DNA from: an uncultured Ruminococcus sp. | GTDB lineage: Bacteria; Bacillota; Clostridia; Oscillospirales; Acutalibacteraceae | Assembly (NCBI GenBank): GCA_900539465.1 | Contig: UQCF01000003.1 | Coordinates: 93,951 to 157,950, forward strand | Length of the DNA stretch: 64,000 nucleotides | Direction: 5' to 3' | Shown here: positions 38,941 through 46,860 of the stretch, one piece after another | How positions within the stretch are numbered: the first letter of the stretch is position 1 | How the letters are laid out: the number at the start of each line of letters is the position of its first letter | The notes under the pieces: generated by a model | Told to the model about the DNA's origin: nothing | Seen by the model: only the letters and a program-made list of their open reading frames with translations | Databases searched by the model: none | Program-made: the position numbers and the translations under genes

Positions 38941-41268
38941 ATGATATTTGATATTTATTCACCCGATGAACTTACCCAAAAGGCGAAAAGGCTTTTTAAA
39001 ACGGAGCGCGCAAAAAAGAGGCTCGACGGCTGGTTCATAGCAAAAGAAAAAGAGTGCGAACTCGACCGCGCACTGAATGAAGAAAGCGAAGAAATCAAAA
39101 AAGCCGACATTCTGTGCGAAATATTAAAAACAATACCGATAGATATTGATAAAGACAATATCTTCGCCGGCACGCAGGACGACGCGTTTGCAAGAAGCTA
39201 TGCGCTTATCAACCCCTCTTTTAAGGTTGAGGAGTTTTGCGGATACTGCGACCCTGCGGCGGTATTCGGCGACATTGAGCCTAATGACGAGTTCACAAAA
39301 GAGCGAATAGAAAAAACAAAAAATCTGTTTGCTCAGAGCGAATACGCAAAAAAACTTGAAAAAGTATATTCGGAATGTGAGAATTACACAAAAGAAGTCA
39401 TATTTTTTGTAGAGCAGGTCACCGGGCATCTTATTCCCGACTTCAGGTATGCTTTGCGTCACGGCGTTTTGCAGATGATTGAAGAATTGAAAGCACATGA
39501 CGGCAACGGCTACAAGGCATTTTCAAAGGCTCTTCTGGGTGTTTTGATTCTTGCCGACAGATACGCAGTGCTTGCCGAGGGAAAAGCGACGTTGGCACAG
39601 GGAAAAGATAAAGAGCGGCTGAAGCTTTTGGCGAACACGCTGAAAAAGGTTCCGCGCTACCCTGCCGAGAATATGTATGAAGCGATGCAGTCGTTCCTTC
39701 TTTTGTGGCAGGTGATGTGCCTTGAGCAGGCACCAAATCCGTTTGCATTTTCGCTCGGCAACGCAGACAGAATATTTGAGCCGTACAGGAACGGTCTGAA
39801 CCGCAGCGAAGCCGCGTCTTTATTTAAGCATTTTCTTGTTTTCTTTAATGTTGCGGACAGAAGCTGGGCAATTTCGCAAAATATCATTGTAAGCGGCAGG
39901 GATTTGTGCGGCAACGATTTGACAAACGATACTACCTACGCAATGCTTGACGCATACTATGACATGAATTTGCCGCAGCCAATACTTTCGGTTAAGCTGC
40001 ACAAAAATACACCCGAAAAGCTATATGAGGAAATGGGCAGATTTTTCTTTTCTCCCGGAGTACTCACTCCGTCGCTTTTTAATGACGACGCTCTTTTTGA
40101 AACGCTCAAAAACAGCGGTACGGACGAAAACGACCTCACCGATATTTCTATTGCCGGCTGTCAGGAGCCTCTGATAATGGGCAAGGACAACGGCAACACA
40201 ACAAACAGCTGGCTTAATTTGCCCAAAATACTTGAAATGACGCTCACAGGCGGCATCTCTGCAATAACGGGCGAAAAGCTTGCCGATGTTAAAAAAGCCG
40301 AGCTTAAAAACATCAGAGAAGAGTTTTATAAAAACGTCGAATTTTTCTCGCGTGAAATGGCAAAGGCGGCGAACGGTGCGTCCGAGGCACTCTCCACCCA
40401 AAGAGTTCCGTTTCTCTCTTGCTTTATGGGCGGTATGCAAAACGGCACCGACGCGAGAGACACTCACAAACAGGGCACAAAATATAACGGCAGCGGATGC
40501 CTTATACACGGCGTAACCGTTGTTGCAGACAGCTTCAGCGCGATTGACGCGCTTTTAAAAGAGCGTCCGCAGGACGCGGATAAGCTTGTTGACGCAATAA
40601 AAAACAATTTTGAAGGCTATGACGAGCTGAAAGAATTTTTACTCTCTGCCGACAAATACGGCAACAACATAGAAAAAGTTGACGATGAAGCAGCCGAAAT
40701 AGCATCTCGAGTTGCGGATATTGTAGCTTCGCAGAAAAATTATCTCGGCAACAGCTTCAGACCCGATTTCAGCAGTCCGTCAACTCACCTGCTGTATGGC
40801 TATTGGGTCGGCGCAACCCCGGACGGACGCAGTGCAAGAGACATGATAAGCTACGGCGTTGATCCGCTTTACGGCAGTGCGGAAAACGGGCTCGGCTTCC
40901 GTATGCTCTCTAACATGAAAATGCCGTTTGAAAAAATGAACGGCGGCTATGCCTCTCACCTCGGCGTAGACCCCAAATACTTTAAATCAGACACTTATGA
41001 GGGCAAAGGTATAGAATTTCGCGATAAAATTGTTGCTCCGCTGTTCTTCAATCCTCTGAAAGAGGGCGTGTCTCCGTTTTATCTTTATGTAAACGTAACA
41101 ACTGCCGAAATTCTGAGAAAGGTGCTTGCAGAGCCGCAAAAATACGCCCCGAGCGGAGTATATATCATGAGAATACACGGCACATTCGTAAACTTTCTTG
41201 ACCTCTCGCCCGCAATTCAGCAGGATATTATAAAAAGGCTTGACCCCGGCTCGGCTAATCTCTCTTAA
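38941..41268 (+). CDS. Glycyl radical enzyme of unassigned function (pyruvate formate-lyase/dehydratase superfamily)
   Basis: This 775-residue cytoplasmic enzyme has the two defining elements of the superfamily. The thiyl-radical loop is IAGCQEP, with Cys407 followed at +2 by Glu409, as in the dehydratase/lyase branch (GCVEP). Pyruvate formate-lyase instead has two adjacent cysteines. The glycyl radical loop is RIHGTFVNF with Gly747, 28 residues from the C-terminus; the residue before Gly is His, where Ser, Cys or Ala is usual. Neither motif matches the classic glycerol, propanediol, choline or hydroxyproline enzymes exactly. Neighbours suggest a sugar-derived substrate. RBS AAGGAGG; no truncation. 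Confidence 0.93.
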   Translation: MIFDIYSPDELTQKAKRLFKTERAKKRLDGWFIAKEKECELDRALNEESEEIKKADILCEILKTIPIDIDKDNIFAGTQDDAFARSYALINPSFKVEEFCGYCDPAAVFGDIEPNDEFTKERIEKTKNLFAQSEYAKKLEKVYSECENYTKEVIFFVEQVTGHLIPDFRYALRHGVLQMIEELKAHDGNGYKAFSKALLGVLILADRYAVLAEGKATLAQGKDKERLKLLANTLKKVPRYPAENMYEAMQSFLLLWQVMCLEQAPNPFAFSLGNADRIFEPYRNGLNRSEAASLFKHFLVFFNVADRSWAISQNIIVSGRDLCGNDLTNDTTYAMLDAYYDMNLPQPILSVKLHKNTPEKLYEEMGRFFFSPGVLTPSLFNDDALFETLKNSGTDENDLTDISIAGCQEPLIMGKDNGNTTNSWLNLPKILEMTLTGGISAITGEKLADVKKAELKNIREEFYKNVEFFSREMAKAANGASEALSTQRVPFLSCFMGGMQNGTDARDTHKQGTKYNGSGCLIHGVTVVADSFSAIDALLKERPQDADKLVDAIKNNFEGYDELKEFLLSADKYGNNIEKVDDEAAEIASRVADIVASQKNYLGNSFRPDFSSPSTHLLYGYWVGATPDGRSARDMISYGVDPLYGSAENGLGFRMLSNMKMPFEKMNGGYASHLGVDPKYFKSDTYEGKGIEFRDKIVAPLFFNPLKEGVSPFYLYVNVTTAEILRKVLAEPQKYAPSGVYIMRIHGTFVNFLDLSPAIQQDIIKRLDPGSANLS

Positions 41269-41280
41269 GGAGGAGGAATT

Positions 41281-42579
41281 ATGCACAGCATAGGAATTGA
41301 CATAGGCACAACAAGCATTTGCGCCGTGAAGCTAAACTTAAAAAGCGGAGAAATTATCGAATGTGTCACGGCGCCGAACAACTCTTTTATACATACAGAT
41401 AAGGAATATGAAAAGATACAGGACTGCGAGAGCATATACGGCACCGTAATCAATTTGTTGGAGCCTCTTTGCGATAAAGACACAAAAGCAATAGGCATAT
41501 CAAACCAAATGCACGGTGTGCTTTATACGGATAAAAACGCGCGTGCCCTCTCCCCTCTCTACACATGGCAGGACGGCAGAGGCTCGCTCGAATATAAGAA
41601 CAACAAAACTTATGCGGAGGTTTTGGGCGCGCCCTCCGGCTACGGGCTGGTGACCGATTTTTATAACAGAGAAAACTCGCTTGTGCCAAGAGACACGGAA
41701 TATATCATGACAATAGGCGATTATATAGCCCTTAGGCTTTGCGGCAAAACGAAACCGACAATGCACATAACAAACGCCGCATCGCTCGGCTTGTTTGATA
41801 TAAAAGAAAACCGTTTTAAGGCACAAATTCCGTATTTGCCCAATGTCACGGCAGAAGCTGAAATTATAGGCGAATACAAGGGTATACCCGTAACGTCGGC
41901 GCTCGGTGACAACCAATCAAGCTTTATAGGCTCCGTGCGTGACGACTCGTTTGCCCTTATAAACGTAGGCACCGGTTCGCAGATTTCAATGCTCACCAAC
42001 AGCTTTGAGCCGAAAGAAAGTATCGAATTTCGCCCGTTTGACGGCAAAAAATACCTTGCGGCAGGCTGTGCGCTCTGCGGCGGACGCGCTTTTTCCATGG
42101 CGGAGCGTTTTTTGGCGTCGGCTGTGAAGCTTGCCACGGGCAAGGATGTCGGCAGCCTGTACCCCGAGATAGACAAAGCCTTGACAGAAAAGCACGAAAC
42201 AACGCTTAAATGCGACAGCAGATTTTGCGGAACACGCCAAGACCCGAAGCTCCGCGGCAGCTTTTATAATATTGACGAAAACAATTTAACTGCCGAAGAT
42301 ATGCTGTTTGCCGTCCTGGACGGAATGGCACAGGAACTTTTTGATATGTATTCGTCGCTCGGGCAGGATTGCTCGGCGCTTGTCTGCTCCGGCAACGGGA
42401 TAAGGAAGAACCGCGCGCTCGAAAATATAGTAAATCAAAAATTCGGCAAAAAAATTCTGAAGCCGCTTTATAAAGAAGAGGCTGCGTACGGCGCGGCTCT
42501 CACAGCCTCTGTCGCTGCCGGGATATTCGGCGGCATAAACGAGGCGAGAAAGCTTATAAAGTATGAAGGAGAAAGATAA
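41281..42579 (+). CDS. FGGY-family carbohydrate kinase, sedoheptulokinase-like
   Basis: FGGY kinases phosphorylate sugars or polyols with ATP. The 432-residue protein has the phosphate-binding DIGTTS (7-12), GISNQMHGVLY (72-82), TWQDGRG (95-101), the catalytic-type aspartate in SALGDNQSS (Asp210) and the second-domain CGGRAFSMAE. The QMHG plus WQDGR combination is what I recall for sedoheptulose kinase rather than xylulokinase or glycerol kinase. The substrate is likely a keto-sugar but unproven. It follows the glycyl radical enzyme by 12 bases with an AAGGAGGAGG site. Confidence 0.88.
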   Translation: MHSIGIDIGTTSICAVKLNLKSGEIIECVTAPNNSFIHTDKEYEKIQDCESIYGTVINLLEPLCDKDTKAIGISNQMHGVLYTDKNARALSPLYTWQDGRGSLEYKNNKTYAEVLGAPSGYGLVTDFYNRENSLVPRDTEYIMTIGDYIALRLCGKTKPTMHITNAASLGLFDIKENRFKAQIPYLPNVTAEAEIIGEYKGIPVTSALGDNQSSFIGSVRDDSFALINVGTGSQISMLTNSFEPKESIEFRPFDGKKYLAAGCALCGGRAFSMAERFLASAVKLATGKDVGSLYPEIDKALTEKHETTLKCDSRFCGTRQDPKLRGSFYNIDENNLTAEDMLFAVLDGMAQELFDMYSSLGQDCSALVCSGNGIRKNRALENIVNQKFGKKILKPLYKEEAAYGAALTASVAAGIFGGINEARKLIKYEGER

Positions 42580-43596
42580 ATGTTTTACGATTACCCCATA
42601 TTCTTTGAAAAAAACAGAGTTTTCAGAGTGTATAAAGGCGGAAAGCTTTTTGCGGACTTTTTCGGTGACGATTCCGCAGACGGCAATTATCCGGAGGAAT
42701 GGGTGGTATCCTCCGTTCATGCTCTTAACGAGGGCAGCGAGGATATTCACGAAGGAATATCAAAAATAAAAGACTCCGAACTGTATCTTGACGAAGCCCT
42801 GAAAAAATATAAAAAAGAAATGCTCGGCGAGCGCGAGGATATAGGCATACTCACAAAAATTCTTGACAGCGCAATACGACTGCCCGTACAGGCGCACCCC
42901 GACAAGGCTTTTTCAAAAGAATATTTCGGCTCGCCCTACGGCAAGGAGGAAAGCTGGATTATTCTTGCGACAAGACCGGGTGCAAAGGTTTTTTACGGTT
43001 TTAAAGACGGTGTTACCGCAGAACAGTTTGAAGAAGCGAGTGAAAAAAGCGAAACGGACAAAACCGCTATGGAAAAGCTTTTAAAATCCTTTGAGGTTAA
43101 AACCGGAGACGTTATATACATACCCGCAAAAATGGTGCACGCAATCGGCGCGGGTTGCCTTTTGCTCGAGGTGCAGGAGCCGACCGATTTCACGATTCAG
43201 CCCGAGCGTATGTGCGGAGACTACAGGCTGTCCGACCGGGAGATGTATCTCGGCATAGACAAAAAGACATCCCTTAAATGCTTTGATTTTAAAAAGGATT
43301 TCCCCGCTCCGCTCACTCCGAAAATCATCGGTGACGAAAACGGCGTAAAATATGAATCCCTCATTGACGGCAGAATGACCGACAGCTTCAGAGTAAGACG
43401 AATAAGCCTTGACAGCGGCAAATTTGTTTTGGACAAAGGCGCGGCGGTTTATGTTGTGACGGACGGCAACGGTGAAATAGCCGGAGACGGATACAAAAAA
43501 GAGCTAAAAAAAGGCGATTATTTCTTTATAACCGAAAATGCAAAAAATAAATTCACGCTCTGCGGCAATTTGCAGGCGGCAGAATGTTACAGATAG
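42580..43596 (+). CDS. manA: Class I mannose-6-phosphate isomerase
   Basis: ManA interconverts mannose-6-phosphate and fructose-6-phosphate. The 338-residue cupin enzyme shows the zinc ligands Gln104 and His106 in VQAHPDK, a glutamate in GKEESWII (about 123) and His187 in KMVHAIGAG. Its length is that of the shorter Firmicutes type. The ATG directly follows the kinase stop codon (TAAATG). Together with the GH38 enzyme downstream it points to mannose as an intermediate of the operon, entering glycolysis at fructose-6-phosphate. Confidence 0.93.
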   Translation: MFYDYPIFFEKNRVFRVYKGGKLFADFFGDDSADGNYPEEWVVSSVHALNEGSEDIHEGISKIKDSELYLDEALKKYKKEMLGEREDIGILTKILDSAIRLPVQAHPDKAFSKEYFGSPYGKEESWIILATRPGAKVFYGFKDGVTAEQFEEASEKSETDKTAMEKLLKSFEVKTGDVIYIPAKMVHAIGAGCLLLEVQEPTDFTIQPERMCGDYRLSDREMYLGIDKKTSLKCFDFKKDFPAPLTPKIIGDENGVKYESLIDGRMTDSFRVRRISLDSGKFVLDKGAAVYVVTDGNGEIAGDGYKKELKKGDYFFITENAKNKFTLCGNLQAAECYR

Positions 43597-43605
43597 GAGT
43601 AGCTT

Positions 43606-46600
43606 ATGCAAACAATAAACCCTTACATTTTGAATGATCTTGTGAAACAAATCGAACCGTATGTCGTCACTGACACATTTGTAATTGACGAGTGGTTGAG
43701 CCACACGGGAATACACGAAAGCCCCAACAATATAGTTTCGGACGGTAATCCGCCGCAGACCATGCACCTGGGCGACAGATGGAAGGTAGGCTACGACGAA
43801 ACGCGATACTTTGAAGCAGACGTCATAGTACCCGATTATCTGGCAGGTAAAAAAGTTTATCTCTCAATAGACTTCGGCGGAGAAGCTCTTGTGCGCATAA
43901 ACGGAGAAATTGTCGGGGCGGTAAGCTCAAGAGAAAATTCGGGCTGGGTTCACAGAACCGAGATTCTTTTTAAAGACAAATTCAAGGGCGGCGAAAAGCT
44001 GAGTATTCAGGTTGAGGGCGCGGTTGACTGCGCATCTTTTTGCAACCGTGCCATTGCCGGCGAAAAGCAGCTTGAATACACGCTGAAAAAAGCGGAGCTT
44101 GTTGCGGTCAACGAAAAGGCGGAAAGCTACTGGTATGATATTTCGACCGCGCACGAGGTCTATGAATGCTGCGAGGACGAATATATAAAATCAAGGCTCT
44201 ATATAGCCATTGACGATTCCGCTCACGAGATAAATTATGACATGGGCGAAGAGGCTTTTTTGGAAAGCGTTGACAAAGCCACCGAAACTCTGTGGAATAA
44301 AATAAGCGAAATAAATTATTCCACACCGGGCGAGGTGTTTATGGGCGGACACAGCCACCTTGACGTTGCATGGCTTTGGACGGTGAAGGAGATAACGAGA
44401 AAAACCGCCAGAACCTTCTCAAACAATCTTGCCCTTATGGATAACTACCCCGACTTTAAATTCACGCAGAGCCAGGCAGTGCTTTACGATTTTATGAAAA
44501 AGTACTACCCCGATATTTTTGAGCGTGTTAAAGAAAAGGTTAAAAACGGTCAGTGGGAAATAGTCGGCAACGCATGGGTCGAGGCCGACACCAACATCGC
44601 AAGCGGCGAATCGCTTATACGTCAGCTGCTTTACGGCAGAGAATTTTTCTTAAAGGAATTCGGCGTTTCTTCGGATGTTTACTGGCTGCCGGACTGTTTC
44701 GGCTTCACCTGGGCGCTGCCGCAGATAATAAAGCGTTCCGGCATGAAATATTTTTTAACCTCAAAGCTTCAGTATAACGACACAAACGAATTTCCGATGA
44801 GTGTATTCAAATGGCGTTCGCACAGCGGCGACGAGGTTTTGGCATATATGCAAAAGGTGCATTACCAGGGTGAATACAACCCGTCATATATAAAATACTG
44901 CCGCAAAAACAACCGGCAAAACAACATAGTTGACTGCTCCTTCGGTATGTTCGGCTACGGCGACGGCGGCGGCGGATGCACCTATCAGATGCTCGAAAAG
45001 GGCGAAAGGTGCCGTAAGCTTCCGGGGCTTCCGAAATCTAAAAACACGCACGTCAGCGAATTTTTTAAAGAGGCGGAGAAAAAAATCGACGAGCTTCCGG
45101 TCTGGGACGGAGAAATGTATTTTGAAAACCACCGCGGAACATTCACAAGCCAGGCCTTCGTCAAGAAAAACAACAGACGAGGTGAATTTTTGCTTCGTGA
45201 CGCGGAGCTTCTCTCTGTTTTAAGCGGCATGGAATATCCGAGAGAAAAGCTTGACGAAACATGGAAGCTTCTGCTTATAAATCAGTTCCACGATATTTTG
45301 CCCGGCACATCTATTCACGAGGTGTTTGATAACTGCAAAAAAGACTATGCGCGTATGCACACGCTCGGCGGCGAAATCGTTGACGGCGCAATGGCTCGCC
45401 TATCTGCCGAAATCAGCCCCGAGAAAGACAGCATTGCCGTTTGGAACACATTAAGCTTTGCCGTCAGCGGAACGGTAAAAGCCGAAACTCCTTATAAAGC
45501 AGGCGGAATCAAAAATAAAAACGGTGAGCCTCTCCCCTGCCTCACAGAGGAAGAAAACGGCAAATACTATATTGAATTTTATGCGGACTTTGTTCCGACT
45601 CTCGGCTGCGCACTGTTTGAGTTGACAAATGACAAAGCGGATTTTGACTGTGTCAAAGCAGAAAAAAATCTTCTTGAAAACAAATATCTCAAAATCGAGC
45701 TTGACGAAAACGGACTTTTAACTTCGGTTTACGATAAGGAATCCGAGCGCCAAATCCTTACGGGCAAGGGCAATCTTTTAACCGTTTCACACGACAAGGC
45801 AGTGCACGAAACCGCATGGAATCTTGAATTTAATTATCAGAAAAAGCAGTGGGAGCTGACAAAGGCCGAAAAAATCGAGGTTGTAGAAGCTTCACCGCTG
45901 AGAGCTGTGATAAGAGTTGTTCGCAGGTTTAACGATTCTGTCTTTACGCAGGATATTACTCTTGAAAGAAACAGCCGCACGCTCGATTTCAGAACCACGG
46001 TTGACTGGCACGAAAAGCAAAAGGTGCTTAAAGCGGCATTCCCCGTCGATGTGAGAAACCGCAATGTAAGCTGCGAAATAGCGCACGGCTCTGCTGAATA
46101 TCCCACTCATTACAACACGAGCTACGACCTTGCAAAATTTGAATTTTGCGCTCACAAATGGGCAGACCTTTCGGACGGAGGATACGGCGTCAGCATACTT
46201 AACGATTGCAAATACGGCTACAACGTGCATGACAACATTATGAAAATAACGCTTATGAGAGCGCCGAATATGCCTGACGCGACAGCGGATATGGGAATAA
46301 GCGAATTTTGCTATTCTCTTTATCCTCACACCGGCACATGGCGCGAGGCAGACACCGTAAAGCTCGGATTTATAGAAAACAAGCCGCCCAAGGCCGTGTT
46401 CCAAAAAGCCGCAGGTGGCAGTGACAAAGAAAAGAGCTTCGGCTGCGTGAGTGCGGATAATGTTATTCTCGACGCGCTCAAAGCGGCGCAGGACGGCGAC
46501 GGATATATCGTAAGGCTGTATGAGGCCGAAACGAAACACACAAAGGTTAGCGTATCGCTCGATATTCCGTATTCACGCGTCACGGAGTGCAACCTCATGG

Positions 46601-46689
46601 AGCAGAATGAAAAAGAAATCCCCTGCGAAAACAGAGAATTTACGTTTGAAATTAAGCCCCATGAAGTTAAGACATTTAGGCTCAGATAA
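43606..46689 (+). CDS. GH38 alpha-mannosidase
   Basis: The enzyme removes alpha-linked mannose from glycans. The 1027-residue protein has an N-terminal beta domain, the GH38 zinc site GGHSHLDVAW (His249, His251 or Asp253 region), the nucleophile aspartate in YWLPDCFGF (Asp363) and NQFHDILPGTS with His562, followed by the central and C-terminal beta domains. There is no signal peptide, so it acts in the cytoplasm on imported oligosaccharides or mannosyl compounds. It is the last gene of the operon with manA, a kinase and a glycyl radical enzyme; no terminator separates it from the next promoter. Confidence 0.95.
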   Translation: MQTINPYILNDLVKQIEPYVVTDTFVIDEWLSHTGIHESPNNIVSDGNPPQTMHLGDRWKVGYDETRYFEADVIVPDYLAGKKVYLSIDFGGEALVRINGEIVGAVSSRENSGWVHRTEILFKDKFKGGEKLSIQVEGAVDCASFCNRAIAGEKQLEYTLKKAELVAVNEKAESYWYDISTAHEVYECCEDEYIKSRLYIAIDDSAHEINYDMGEEAFLESVDKATETLWNKISEINYSTPGEVFMGGHSHLDVAWLWTVKEITRKTARTFSNNLALMDNYPDFKFTQSQAVLYDFMKKYYPDIFERVKEKVKNGQWEIVGNAWVEADTNIASGESLIRQLLYGREFFLKEFGVSSDVYWLPDCFGFTWALPQIIKRSGMKYFLTSKLQYNDTNEFPMSVFKWRSHSGDEVLAYMQKVHYQGEYNPSYIKYCRKNNRQNNIVDCSFGMFGYGDGGGGCTYQMLEKGERCRKLPGLPKSKNTHVSEFFKEAEKKIDELPVWDGEMYFENHRGTFTSQAFVKKNNRRGEFLLRDAELLSVLSGMEYPREKLDETWKLLLINQFHDILPGTSIHEVFDNCKKDYARMHTLGGEIVDGAMARLSAEISPEKDSIAVWNTLSFAVSGTVKAETPYKAGGIKNKNGEPLPCLTEEENGKYYIEFYADFVPTLGCALFELTNDKADFDCVKAEKNLLENKYLKIELDENGLLTSVYDKESERQILTGKGNLLTVSHDKAVHETAWNLEFNYQKKQWELTKAEKIEVVEASPLRAVIRVVRRFNDSVFTQDITLERNSRTLDFRTTVDWHEKQKVLKAAFPVDVRNRNVSCEIAHGSAEYPTHYNTSYDLAKFEFCAHKWADLSDGGYGVSILNDCKYGYNVHDNIMKITLMRAPNMPDATADMGISEFCYSLYPHTGTWREADTVKLGFIENKPPKAVFQKAAGGSDKEKSFGCVSADNVILDALKAAQDGDGYIVRLYEAETKHTKVSVSLDIPYSRVTECNLMEQNEKEIPCENREFTFEIKPHEVKTFRLR

Positions 46690-46696
46690 AAAACAC

Positions 46697-46725
46697 TTGA
46701 TTAAATTATAAAAAGATGATATTAT
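46697..46725 (+). promoter_or_regulatory. Promoter of the ZTP riboswitch-fhs transcript
   Basis: TTGATT (46697-46702), 17-base spacer, TATTAT (46720-46725). Transcription would start at about 46732, exactly at the first base of the aptamer. Confidence 0.65.
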
Positions 46726-46731
46726 CTTATT

Positions 46732-46845
46732 GTTCCCGTGACTGACGGATAATGTGGGCGACCACAGTGGAGCGGGAAACGGGCTTTTGCCCCTTATGCC
46801 GACCGTCTGGGCAGATTCTCACAGGGAATCTGCCCTTATTTTTTT
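46732..46845 (+). ncRNA. ZTP (pfl motif) riboswitch with expression platform, upstream of fhs
   Basis: This RNA class senses ZTP/ZMP, signals of folate (10-formyl-THF) shortage. P1 is TTCCCG (46733-46738) with CGGGAA (46773-46778); P2 is TGTGG/CCACA closed by a GCGA tetraloop; a GGGC-TTTT-GCCC linker hairpin follows. The pseudoknot pairs GACGG (46744-46748) with CCGTC (46803-46807), and the conserved CTGGGCA follows. The terminator at 46809-46845 shares GGGCA with the aptamer's 3' end, so ligand binding should block termination (an 'on' switch). Confidence 0.93.
46809..46845 (+). terminator. Riboswitch-controlled terminator before fhs
   Basis: A perfect 10-bp stem (GGGCAGATTC / GAATCTGCCC) with a 7-base loop, then TTATTTTTTT. 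Its 5' arm overlaps the 3' segment of the ZTP aptamer. Confidence 0.9.
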
Positions 46846-46860
46846 AAGGAGTGAATTGTG

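Noticed and set aside
38941..41268. Pyruvate formate-lyase (pflB)
   Set aside because: The active site has a single cysteine in GCQEP rather than the adjacent Cys-Cys pair of PFL, and the operon context is sugar catabolism.
43606..46689. Several long minus-strand frames inside the GH38 gene
   Set aside because: They are shadows of a clearly conserved enzyme and lack start signals.
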